Below, piece by piece: positions 16,701-24,021 of a stretch of 64,000 nt of DNA; the stretch's first letter is position 1, and every line of letters begins with the position of its first letter. The DNA lies in NCBI RefSeq assembly GCF_900299535.1, contig NZ_OMKE01000001.1:751-64750 (forward strand). Reading direction: 5' to 3'. Both the position numbers and the translations under genes were made by a program. This DNA is from Aquimarina aquimarini. Lineage in GTDB: Bacteria; Bacteroidota; Bacteroidia; Flavobacteriales; Flavobacteriaceae. The notes under the pieces were generated by a model. That model had not been told where the DNA came from, did no database searches, and saw only the letters and a list, made by a program, of their open reading frames with translations.

Positions 16701-17219
16701 TTACTTAATTACTTTTAATTCTTTCTTCTGCTGGTCATTCATAAGCAATCTAATGGATTCAAAATAATCAGTTTCGAAGGTAATTGCTATGATATCATCT
16801 GTTAAAAAATCATACTCATATTCTTTTTTGATGTTTCCATTGGGGGTGATCAAGTCTATGGTGAATATGTTTTCTTTTTCGGTGTTTAATTTTCCGTAAA
16901 ATAGTTCTGCATGATAATCCTGAAATTCGAATAAACCGTATTTTTCTTCACTCCATTTTAGAATATCTAGAATGTTTGCAAACCGAAATGTATCAGGAGG
17001 AGTTGATTCAATATTTTTGAGTTTTAATACACGTGCAATTTTATCTTGTTTTGTTTTTGATTTTCTCTTTTTTATGGCACTCTTTCTATAGAGTTTAAAT
17101 CCATCAATAACATAATCTACAGGTATATGCTTTACCAAAATCCATTCTTCATTTTCATCAATAAGTAGTCCAGTTTCTTTGTCTTGCCAACCTGTTATTT
17201 TATATGTTTCGACTTTCAT
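16701..17219 (-). CDS. Hypothetical protein inside the trp operon
   Basis: A 172-aa protein of unknown family. There is no signal peptide or membrane segment. It begins KVETYKITGWQDKETGLLID, has a very basic central stretch (YRKSAIKKRKSKTKQDKIAR, about residues 44-63) that could contact nucleic acid, and an acidic beta-rich C-terminal half. It lies 21 bases from trpD and 37 from the GrpB-like gene in the same orientation, so it must be cotranscribed with the trp genes. Function not assignable. Confidence 0.75.
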   Translation of the reverse strand: MKVETYKITGWQDKETGLLIDENEEWILVKHIPVDYVIDGFKLYRKSAIKKRKSKTKQDKIARVLKLKNIESTPPDTFRFANILDILKWSEEKYGLFEFQDYHAELFYGKLNTEKENIFTIDLITPNGNIKKEYEYDFLTDDIIAITFETDYFESIRLLMNDQQKKELKVIK

Positions 17220-17240
17220 TTTTTGATAATTTGTGATCTA

Positions 17241-18236
17241 TTAATTTTTACTGAGCTGTTGTACTTTTTGTAGAGCGATGAGTCCTTTTCCTGAGAGTAA
17301 AGATTCTTTTGCTTTGTCAAACCCTTCTTTTGGCTGTAGCCCTTCTACTGTGGCAATTGCCATTCCTGCATTGGCGCAAACTACATTGTTTTGAGCTTCG
17401 GTTCCTTTACCACTAAGTACATTCATAAAAATAGTGGCTGATTCTGCAATAGAATTACCGCCATAGATTTGTTCTTGAGTGAGTGTTGGCACTCCAAAAT
17501 CCAATGGTGAGAGCATGCCTTCTGTTGTGTTAGAGATGGTTTTTGTATTTCCTGTTAATGAGATTTCGTCATAGCCATCTAAAGCGTGTATAATTGTAAA
17601 GTTTTTATCGGTGTTTTGATATAGATATCCATACATTCTGGCTAATTCTAAATTAAAAACACCTACGATTTGATTTTTTGGAAAGGCTGGATTTACCATT
17701 GGTCCGAGCATATTAAAAAAAGTTTTTACTCCTAATTCTCTACGAATAGGTGCTACGTTTTTCATAGCTGGGTGAAATAAAGGTGCGTGTAATACGCAGA
17801 TTCCTGCTTCATCGATACTGCGTTTGAGAAAATCTTTATCATTACTGAATTTGACTCCCAAGTGTTCCATAACATTAGAGCTACCACATGTAGATGAAAC
17901 GCCATAATTACCGTGTTTGGTGACTTTGATTCCTGCTCCTGCTGAGACAAAAGAGGAGAGGGTTGAGATATTAAATGTATCTTTACCATCACCACCAGTA
18001 CCACATAAATCAACTGGATTGTATTCGCTAAGATCGATTGCAATGCATAGCTCTAATAGGGCATTTCTAAATCCTTCTAATTCTTCTATGGTGATACTAC
18101 GCATCATAAATACTGTGAGAAATGATGCTATTTGACTTTGATTGTATGCTCCTTTTGAGATGTTGACCAAAACCCTTTTGGCTTCTTCTTTTGAGATGGT
18201 CTCGTGATTGATTAATCGGTTGAGTAAGTTTTTCAT
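17241..18236 (-). CDS. trpD: Anthranilate phosphoribosyltransferase
   Basis: A 331-aa enzyme attaching anthranilate to PRPP. The PRPP-binding glycine motif is CGTGGDGKDTFNIST, followed by KHGNYGVSSTCGSSNVMEHLG, the anthranilate/PRPP binding region. Full length and unfused, as usual in Bacteroidetes where trpG is separate. The order trpE-trpG-trpD is retained, then two foreign genes intervene before trpC. Confidence 0.97.
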   Translation of the reverse strand: MKNLLNRLINHETISKEEAKRVLVNISKGAYNQSQIASFLTVFMMRSITIEELEGFRNALLELCIAIDLSEYNPVDLCGTGGDGKDTFNISTLSSFVSAGAGIKVTKHGNYGVSSTCGSSNVMEHLGVKFSNDKDFLKRSIDEAGICVLHAPLFHPAMKNVAPIRRELGVKTFFNMLGPMVNPAFPKNQIVGVFNLELARMYGYLYQNTDKNFTIIHALDGYDEISLTGNTKTISNTTEGMLSPLDFGVPTLTQEQIYGGNSIAESATIFMNVLSGKGTEAQNNVVCANAGMAIATVEGLQPKEGFDKAKESLLSGKGLIALQKVQQLSKN

Positions 18237-18282
18237 CTGAATCGTGTTTGATATTATTTTTGTTTTTTCAGAAAATCTCTAG

Positions 18283-18855
18283 TTAGTTTTTTATCCAGTT
18301 TTCTAATATTTTTTTTCCATCAGGTGTCAATACTGATTCTGGATGAAACTGCACACCTCGTACATCTAATTCTTTATGTCGTAATGACATAATTTGTCCA
18401 TTTTGATCGTATGATGTGACCTGTAAGCAATCGGGTAGGTTTTTATCTGCTACTACCCAAGAGTGATATCTACCTACATCAAAGGTAGCATCTAGACCGT
18501 CAAAAAGGAGTTCATCTTTTACAGATAATGTTACGTGGGTAGCAACCCCGTGATAGACTTCATCAAGGTTGATGAGGTCACCTCCAAAGACTTCTCCTAT
18601 AGCTTGTTGACCAAGGCAAACACCAAAGATACTTTTGGTGGAGGCATAGGTTTTTATAATATCTTTTAATAATCCTGCTTCATCAGGAATTCCTGGGCCA
18701 GGTGATAGTAGTATTTTTTGAAATGGTTCTATGTCTTCTAATTGTAATTGGTCATTACGCTTTACAGTTACTTCACATCCTAGATCTTCGAGATAATGAA
18801 CGAGATTATACACGAATGAATCATAATTATCGATTACTAATATTTTGTTGCTCAT
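18283..18855 (-). CDS. trpG: Anthranilate synthase component II (glutamine amidotransferase)
   Basis: A class I amidotransferase supplying ammonia to TrpE. The catalytic Cys is in FGVCLGQQAIGEVFGG, the His-Glu of the triad in GVQFHPESVLT, and the oxyanion region in LLSPGPGIPDEAG. The ATG at 18855 (SNKILVIDNYDSFVYN) is preferred over a TTG 18 bases upstream because the family begins at the ILVIDNYDSF strand; this gives 190 aa. It could also serve PabB-type enzymes, but its place next to trpE settles the main role. Confidence 0.96.
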   Translation of the reverse strand: MSNKILVIDNYDSFVYNLVHYLEDLGCEVTVKRNDQLQLEDIEPFQKILLSPGPGIPDEAGLLKDIIKTYASTKSIFGVCLGQQAIGEVFGGDLINLDEVYHGVATHVTLSVKDELLFDGLDATFDVGRYHSWVVADKNLPDCLQVTSYDQNGQIMSLRHKELDVRGVQFHPESVLTPDGKKILENWIKN

Positions 18856-18940
18856 TGTTTTTTGTCGTTTCAAAGTTTTGTTGTCTTATTACTTTGTCTC
18901 TATGTTATTTTGTGTTAGGGATAAGAGCTTGGCTACCATG

Positions 18941-18974
18941 TAGCGCGGATAGCCCGACCCGTAGGGGAACACCG
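18941..18974. repeat. GC-rich intergenic element between trpE and trpG
   Basis: Immediately after the trpE stop there is a sharply GC-rich block (GCGCGGATAGCCCGACCC, then a GGGG-containing end) in an otherwise AT-rich spacer of about 120 bases. From memory, similar 'cgggctatccg' elements recur in intergenic regions of many flavobacteria. Here it is seen once only, so repeat status is not proven by this window. Confidence 0.4.
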
Positions 18975-20372
18975 TTATATTTCTTCAGCAAGTTTTAATG
19001 CCTTAGTCAATGCTCCTAGTTTATTATATACTTCTTGTAATTCACTTTCTTCATTTGATTCGTTGACCAATCCTGCTCCTGCTTGCCAATGCAGTTCATG
19101 ATTTTTACTTAAAAATGTACGAATCATAATAGCATGGTTGAAATTTCCTGAAAAATCCATAAACCCGATGGCACCCCCATAAAAATCACGATTGATGTTT
19201 TCGTATTTTTCAATTAATTGCATGGCCATATGTTTTGGAGCCCCGCTTAGAGTACCCGCAGGAAATGTGTCTCCTACGATTTGCATAGTAGAGGTATTCT
19301 TATGTTTTTTGCTGGTTACTTTACTTACCAGATGAATTACATGAGAATAAAACTGGACTTCTCTATAGTTTTCTACGGTCACTTGATTTCCGTTTCGGCT
19401 AAGATCATTACGGGCAAGGTCTACCAGCATTACATGTTCTGCATTTTCTTTTTCGTCTACAGATAGTTTTTTGGCAAGTTCTGCATCTTGCTCATCGTTT
19501 CCTGTACGTTTAAATGTTCCTGCAATAGGATGAATCTCTGCAATGTCATCTTTGACAACTAATTGTGCTTCTGGAGAACTGCCAAATATTTTGAAATCAC
19601 CATAATCAAAATAAAAGAGGTAAGGAGAGGGGTTGACACTGCGTAGTGCTCGGTATACATTAAATTCGTCTCCTTTGAATTTTTGAGAGAATCGTTTGGA
19701 TAGCACCAATTGAAATACATCACCACGATGACAATGTTTTTTTGCTAATGTAACGTGTTCTTTATATTGTTCGTCATCAAGATTAGAGGTTGTGTCTCCT
19801 ACTGTTGAGAAATTATAAGAGGCAAAATTTTTGATTTTGAGTAAGGATTCTATTTCATCAATATTACTTTCTGATTGATAGCAATGTGCAAAAATATAGG
19901 CCTCATTTGTAAAGTTACTAATGGCAATAATATTTTGATATACTGTGTATTGTATGTCTGGAATGTTTAATGATTTTTCTTTTTTGGTAATGGAGATATC
20001 CTCAAAATAGCGAACGGCATCATAGGCAATATATCCAAAAAGACCATTGTTTATGAATTTGAAATCACTTTTTGAAGTTTCGAATTGATTACCAAATTGC
20101 TCGATAACTTCTGGGATATTGATATCTTCTGTGATAGGAGTTTCTATGATGCTTTTATCAGGAAAGGATTGATAAATGGTTTCATTCTCTATTTTGATGT
20201 TGGCAATTGGGTTACAACAGATATATGAAAAACTGTTTTCACTACCTCTATAATCATTGTTTTCTAATAATAAACTATTAGGAAAACGATCTCTTATTTT
20301 TAAATAAACGCTTACAGGAGTAAAAGTGTCTGCCAGAACTTGTTTGAAATGTGTGGTTAATTTATAACTCAT
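18975..20372 (-). CDS. trpE: Anthranilate synthase component I
   Basis: A 465-aa chorismate-utilising enzyme making anthranilate with TrpG. Chorismate-domain signatures are present: PIAGTFKRTGNDEQDAELAKKL, VDLARNDLSRNG, FPAGTLSGAPK, and YGGAIGFMDFSG near the end. At the N-terminus the tryptophan feedback site, usually L-L-E-S, reads LLENNDYRGSENSF, with Asn in the Ser position; whether this relaxes feedback inhibition is uncertain. First structural gene of the operon, behind the attenuator. Confidence 0.96.
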   Translation of the reverse strand: MSYKLTTHFKQVLADTFTPVSVYLKIRDRFPNSLLLENNDYRGSENSFSYICCNPIANIKIENETIYQSFPDKSIIETPITEDINIPEVIEQFGNQFETSKSDFKFINNGLFGYIAYDAVRYFEDISITKKEKSLNIPDIQYTVYQNIIAISNFTNEAYIFAHCYQSESNIDEIESLLKIKNFASYNFSTVGDTTSNLDDEQYKEHVTLAKKHCHRGDVFQLVLSKRFSQKFKGDEFNVYRALRSVNPSPYLFYFDYGDFKIFGSSPEAQLVVKDDIAEIHPIAGTFKRTGNDEQDAELAKKLSVDEKENAEHVMLVDLARNDLSRNGNQVTVENYREVQFYSHVIHLVSKVTSKKHKNTSTMQIVGDTFPAGTLSGAPKHMAMQLIEKYENINRDFYGGAIGFMDFSGNFNHAIMIRTFLSKNHELHWQAGAGLVNESNEESELQEVYNKLGALTKALKLAEEI

Positions 20373-20424
20373 TGTATGGTTCTAATATTTTTTTTAATTA
20401 GTACTTCTTATATAGAAAACAAAA

Positions 20425-20455
20425 AAAAGGCTTGTCGTGATTTGACAAGCCTTTT
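20425..20455 (-). terminator. trp attenuator terminator
   Basis: A perfect 12-bp stem (AAAAGGCTTGTC / GACAAGCCTTTT) with a 7-nt loop. On the minus strand it is followed directly by a run of T. It lies between the leader peptide and trpE. Its loop and 3' arm contain TCACGAC, complementary to GTCGTGA at the leader stop codon, which provides the antiterminator pairing. Confidence 0.95.
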
Positions 20456-20488
20456 ATATGTTTACTTAACATAATGACAGGGTCTATC

Positions 20489-20545
20489 TCACGACGCTTT
20501 CGTTCGAAAAGACCACCACCAATTGTTTGTTAAGATTGTTTTCAT
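20489..20545 (-). CDS. trpL: trp leader peptide with three consecutive Trp codons
   Basis: An 18-aa ORF, MKTILTNNWWWSFRTKAS, with TGG TGG TGG at 20521-20513 and stop TGA at 20491-20489. The stop is itself part of GTCGTGA (20495-20489), which can pair with TCACGAC in the terminator (20440-20434). A ribosome stalled at the Trp codons would leave this segment free and prevent termination; a ribosome reaching the stop would cover it and allow the terminator. This is the standard logic of ribosome-mediated attenuation. The ORF is too short for ordinary gene callers. Confidence 0.93.
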   Translation of the reverse strand: MKTILTNNWWWSFRTKAS

Positions 20546-20562
20546 TTTTCTATTTATTGAGT

Positions 20563-20570
20563 CAAATATA
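20563..20570 (-). promoter_or_regulatory. Probable trp operon -7 box (TATATTTG)
   Basis: Exact TAnnTTTG match on the minus strand, 17 bases before the trpL start codon. That is the right place for a short-leader transcript. A -33 TTG at the usual distance is not evident. Confidence 0.6.
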
Positions 20571-20601
20571 TAAATTAATTATAATTGGTACTAAAAAAAA
20601 A

Positions 20602-21168
20602 TTACATTTTTAAGTTTACGGCTAATTCAAACTCGTCATTGATCGTTTTGTCTCCTAGATTATCAAAGAAACTTCCTGATCCGTATTTGATATCGTAATC
20701 GGTTCTGTCTACAGTAAGAATTGTAGAGGCAGTGTTTCCTTTTACAGTAAGGATAAACTTAACAGGGTTTGTTTTTCCTTTGATAGTCAAATCTCCTAGG
20801 ATACTATATCCATTTTCACTTTTTTTAGCTTTTTTTATGACTAGCTTGGCTGTTTTATGGTTGGTAACTCCAAAAAAGTCATCAGAGTTTAGATGTCCTT
20901 CTAGGTCTTCTTTTCCTTTTCCTGCTTGAAGATCTGTAACAGCTAGTGAGGTCATATCTACTGTAAATTCACCTCCTGTTATTTTATCACCATCAAATAC
21001 GATTGATCCTTCTGATAGATTTAATGTTCCTGTATGAGATCCTGTAACTTTTTTACCAGTCCATTGAATTGAACTTTCTGATGCTTTAATTTCTTTTTTC
21101 TGAGCAAAAGATGAGGTGGTTGCGATTACAGCAATTGCTAGGATGAATAATTTAGATTTTGTTTTCAT
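20602..21168 (-). CDS. YceI family protein, exported
   Basis: A 188-aa protein with a cleavable signal peptide (AIAVIATTSSFAQ) and a YceI lipocalin-like domain (SIQWTGKKVTGSHTGTLNLS ... FEVTVDMTSL-type pattern, NDEFELAVNLKM at the end). Family members bind isoprenoids or other amphiphiles in the periplasm; the ligand here is unknown. It follows a MarR regulator by 28 bases and is presumably under its control, a common pairing in Bacteroidetes. Confidence 0.92.
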   Translation of the reverse strand: MKTKSKLFILAIAVIATTSSFAQKKEIKASESSIQWTGKKVTGSHTGTLNLSEGSIVFDGDKITGGEFTVDMTSLAVTDLQAGKGKEDLEGHLNSDDFFGVTNHKTAKLVIKKAKKSENGYSILGDLTIKGKTNPVKFILTVKGNTASTILTVDRTDYDIKYGSGSFFDNLGDKTINDEFELAVNLKM

Positions 21169-21196
21169 GATTTAAAATAAGATTGCTTGTTAATTA

Positions 21197-21655
21197 TTAA
21201 TTTGTACTTCTTAGTTTGTTTAGTAAATTATTAAGGAGTATTAAATCCTCTTCAGAAAAAGTTGAAGTAACTTGGTTTTCAAATTGCTCTACTGCAAGGC
21301 TTACTTTGTCAAGAAATGACTTGCCTTGTTTTGTAATTGTAATTTCAACCTTTCTACGATTAGAAGGACATGTAATTCTTTGCGCATATCCTTTTTTGAT
21401 AAGTTTATCTACCAATCGTGTCGTATTACTCATTTTATTGACCATTCTTTCTTGTATTGTAGAAAGATTGGCGGGTTTCTCTTTCTGCCCGTTTAAAATT
21501 CGTAATACGTTAAATTGTTGTAATGATATATCATATGGTTTTAATACCATATTAATTTTATCCATTATCCAATTCTCTGTGTATAGTAAATTTATCACGA
21601 CTTTTTTTGAAAGAGGAAGTGCTGTTTCTGTTTTTATAATTTTTTCTATTTTCAC
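21197..21655 (-). CDS. MarR family transcriptional regulator
   Basis: A 152-aa winged-helix regulator. The recognition region is PANLSTIQERMVNKMSNTTRLVDKLIKKGY, followed by the wing (CPSNRRKVEITITKQG). Translation starts at GTG (21655), since no ATG precedes it in frame. Tandem palindromes start only two bases upstream of this start codon, suggesting autorepression. It is cotranscribed with the yceI-like gene. The inducing ligand is unknown. Confidence 0.92.
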   Translation of the reverse strand: MKIEKIIKTETALPLSKKVVINLLYTENWIMDKINMVLKPYDISLQQFNVLRILNGQKEKPANLSTIQERMVNKMSNTTRLVDKLIKKGYAQRITCPSNRRKVEITITKQGKSFLDKVSLAVEQFENQVTSTFSEEDLILLNNLLNKLRSTN

Positions 21656-21656
21656 A

Positions 21657-21684
21657 TTTGTATGTACAACGTTTGTATGTACAA
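21657..21684. promoter_or_regulatory. Tandem palindromic operator at the marR start
   Basis: Two identical 13-mers, TTTGTATGTACAA, at 21657-21669 and 21672-21684, spaced 15 bases apart. Each contains the dyad TTGTA-n2-TACAA. Position directly upstream of the marR start, on the side of the divergent redox genes, fits a MarR-dimer operator. Binding is inferred. Confidence 0.7.
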
Positions 21685-21896
21685 ATGTATATTGAATTTT
21701 GTTTTGAAAACTCTAAAAGGTTATTAATTCTTTGTTAAAATACGGTTTTTAAGGATTGTTTAATAGTATTATTGTGTTTTAGAACGTATTACCATTTGGG
21801 TATGTTTAAACGTAATTTTTAGATAATTTTTAGTTAAAACATAGAAACCTTGTTAATTTTCTTTTGCATGGCTCATGGTTTTGATAAATTAGTAAG

Positions 21897-22418
21897 ATGT
21901 TGAGAATTTTTTTATATATCACACCCCTGTTACTCTTTGTAAATTGTAAAGGAGAACAAACCGTTGCACTAGATGCAACCGATGTTTTTGAGAGTAAAGG
22001 TGTAGAAATACCTGTATATGATTTTGAGAGTTTTAAACCTTTGTTGACTATTAATGATGGCAAAACAAGAATCATTAATTTTTGGGCTACATGGTGTAAA
22101 CCTTGTATTGTAGAGTTACCTTATTTTGAATTGATAAATAGTAGGTATCCCGATGATAAAGTAGAAGTGATTTTGGTGAGTTTGGATTTGCCTAGTCAAG
22201 TAGAGTCTAGATTAATTCCGTTTGTTAAAAAACAAAAAATAAAAAGTAAAATTATTTTACTGGATGATCCAGATGCAAATAACTGGATTCCAAAAGTAAA
22301 TAGTAAATGGTCGGGTTCTATTCCAGCAACAATTATTTATAAAAATGGAACTAGTAATTTCTATGAAAGATCTTTTACTTATAATGAGCTGGAAAAAGAG
22401 TTGAAGAAAGTATTGTAA
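21897..22418 (+). CDS. TlpA-like thioredoxin-fold lipoprotein
   Basis: A 173-aa protein with a lipobox (LLLFVNC, Cys at 17) and a TlpA/redoxin domain: INFWATWCKPCIVELPYF with the CxxC redox pair, and the cis-Pro loop in GSIPATIIY. It is anchored in the envelope and probably keeps protein thiols reduced or acts in antioxidant defence. It is followed by three more sulfur/redox genes in the same direction (redoxin and two rhodaneses), a plausible operon. It starts divergently from marR-yceI. Confidence 0.88.
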   Translation: MLRIFLYITPLLLFVNCKGEQTVALDATDVFESKGVEIPVYDFESFKPLLTINDGKTRIINFWATWCKPCIVELPYFELINSRYPDDKVEVILVSLDLPSQVESRLIPFVKKQKIKSKIILLDDPDANNWIPKVNSKWSGSIPATIIYKNGTSNFYERSFTYNELEKELKKVL

Positions 22419-22460
22419 AATGAGTTCGATATATAATCTAGTGTAATAAAAATTAAACCA

Positions 22461-23087
22461 ATGAAAACTTTAAAAATTCTAGTTGGAGTAGCTTTTGTAA
22501 TAGCAGTGAGTGCTTTTGCAATAGATAAAGTTTCTGATAGTAAAATTGATAAAGGGTATGCTATAGGAGATGTTGCTACAGATTTTAAATTAAAAAATGT
22601 TGATGAATCGATGATTTCATTGGTAGATTATAAAGATGCCAAAGGATTTATTGTTGTTTTTACATGCAATCATTGCCCATATTCTGTTGCTTATGAAGAT
22701 AGAATCATTGCGTTGGATGCAATGTTTAAGCAAAAGGGATATCCTGTTATCGCAATAAATCCCAATAACTCAAAAGCGTATCCAGAAGATAGTTTTGATA
22801 ATATGAAGATAAGAGCCAAAGAGAAAGGTTTTTCTTTTCCATATTTATTAGATGATGGCCAAAAAATATACCCACAGTACGGAGCCAAAAAAACGCCACA
22901 TGTATATGTGCTAGAAAAGACAGGAGCAGGTAATCTTGTTCGTTATATTGGTGCTATTGATAATAATTACAAAGATGCATCTAAGGCAGATCTGAAATAT
23001 GTAGAAGATGCTGTAAATGCTTTGTTAAAAGGTGAGAAAGTTCCTGTAGAAATTACAAAAGCAATAGGTTGTAGTATCAAAGCATAA
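22461..23087 (+). CDS. Peroxiredoxin/redoxin-like exported protein
   Basis: A 208-aa thioredoxin-fold protein with an N-terminal signal segment (ILVGVAFVIAVSAFA). The active site is FTCNHCPYSVAYE, a CxxC of the AhpC/TSA-like group common in Bacteroidetes, and the cis-Pro region is AKKTPHVYVL. No lipobox Cys, so probably periplasmic. It lies 42 bases after the TlpA-like gene. Substrate unknown; a thiol-disulfide or peroxidase role is typical. Confidence 0.87.
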   Translation: MKTLKILVGVAFVIAVSAFAIDKVSDSKIDKGYAIGDVATDFKLKNVDESMISLVDYKDAKGFIVVFTCNHCPYSVAYEDRIIALDAMFKQKGYPVIAINPNNSKAYPEDSFDNMKIRAKEKGFSFPYLLDDGQKIYPQYGAKKTPHVYVLEKTGAGNLVRYIGAIDNNYKDASKADLKYVEDAVNALLKGEKVPVEITKAIGCSIKA

Positions 23088-23197
23088 TATAAAACTATTA
23101 TTATATTCTTATTTTTGATACATTGAAGGTGTCGTTTTAATAAGTACTTTTTATATTTGTATAGTATAAAATATAAACTTTAGTACAATTTATTATA

Positions 23198-23512
23198 ATG
23201 GCAGAAGATATCACACAAGAAGAATGGCAAGAGCAAATTGCTAATGACAGCAATGCAGTAATTCTGGATGTAAGAACAGAAGAAGAGGTAGAAGATGGTT
23301 TTATCCCTAATATGCTTAACTTAGATATTCGTCAAGGACAGGATTTTCTTGATGAATTAGAAAAACTAGATAAATCAAAAAACTATTATGTGTATTGCCG
23401 CTCAGGCGCTAGAAGTGCTCAGGCATGTACATTAATGAATCAGATGGGATTCAAAACCGCATATAACCTGATAGGAGGTTTTATGAATTGGGATGGAGAA
23501 ACCGCAGAATAA
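23198..23512 (+). CDS. Rhodanese-like domain protein (cytoplasmic)
   Basis: A 104-aa single-domain rhodanese. The N-terminal VILDVRTEEEVEDGFIP motif and the active loop YCRSGARSAQA with the sulfur-carrying Cys are both present, and the fold ends with NLIGGFMNWDG. No signal peptide. It transfers sulfane sulfur or acts as a redox partner. It is 9 bases from a second, exported rhodanese, so the pair would serve either side of the inner membrane. Confidence 0.93.
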   Translation: MAEDITQEEWQEQIANDSNAVILDVRTEEEVEDGFIPNMLNLDIRQGQDFLDELEKLDKSKNYYVYCRSGARSAQACTLMNQMGFKTAYNLIGGFMNWDGETAE

Positions 23513-23521
23513 ATAATTGTA

Positions 23522-23917
23522 ATGAAAATTAAATCTTTTTTTATAGTTGCTTTTCTTTCATTAGTTTTTTTTAATTGTAAAAAAGAAGAAGAGGCTCCTG
23601 CAGTAGAATTAATTACTGTTGAAGAAATGGATTCTCTGTTAGAAATGAGAAAGGTACGACTTATTGACGTGCGAACCCCAGGAGAGTACTCAGAAGGGTA
23701 TATAGAAGGAGCAGAGAATATTGATTTTAATGCTGATAACTTTGAAGAGCTTATTGGTAAGGTTGATAAGACCAAACCTGTTATTATTTATTGTCGTAGT
23801 GGCGGGAGAAGCAAAAAATGTTCTGAGTATATGAAGAAGGCTGGTTTTGTGAAAATATACGATCTTGATGGTGGGCTCACAGAATGGAAATCAAAACAAA
23901 AAAAGATTATTAAATAG
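23522..23917 (+). CDS. Rhodanese-like lipoprotein
   Basis: A 131-aa protein with a lipoprotein signal (SLVFFNC, Cys at about 19) and a rhodanese domain: RLIDVRTPGEYSEGYIEGAENID and active loop IIYCRSGGRSKKCSEYM. It is the envelope-side counterpart of the preceding gene and last in the group, followed by a strong hairpin terminator. Confidence 0.93.
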   Translation: MKIKSFFIVAFLSLVFFNCKKEEEAPAVELITVEEMDSLLEMRKVRLIDVRTPGEYSEGYIEGAENIDFNADNFEELIGKVDKTKPVIIYCRSGGRSKKCSEYMKKAGFVKIYDLDGGLTEWKSKQKKIIK

Positions 23918-23945
23918 GTTTTTTATTACTAGATCTTATTTATAA

Positions 23946-23987
23946 AAAAAAATCAGAATTCTTACCATAAGAATTCTGATTTTTTTA
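23946..23987. terminator. Bidirectional terminator
   Basis: A long, near-perfect stem (AAAATCAGAATTCTTA / TAAGAATTCTGATTTT) with A-run and T-run flanks. It lies between the convergent rhodanese and ROK genes and can serve both. Confidence 0.88.
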
Positions 23988-24021
23988 TGCTTTATGGTTG
24001 AGATTATTATTTACAATATAG

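Noticed and set aside
18856-18873. TTG start for trpG six codons upstream
   Set aside because: The ATG at 18855 directly precedes the conserved first strand of the family.
21830-22075. Minus-strand ORF opposite the TlpA-like gene
   Set aside because: It overlaps a well-supported redoxin gene and shows no recognisable domain; it is a shadow frame.
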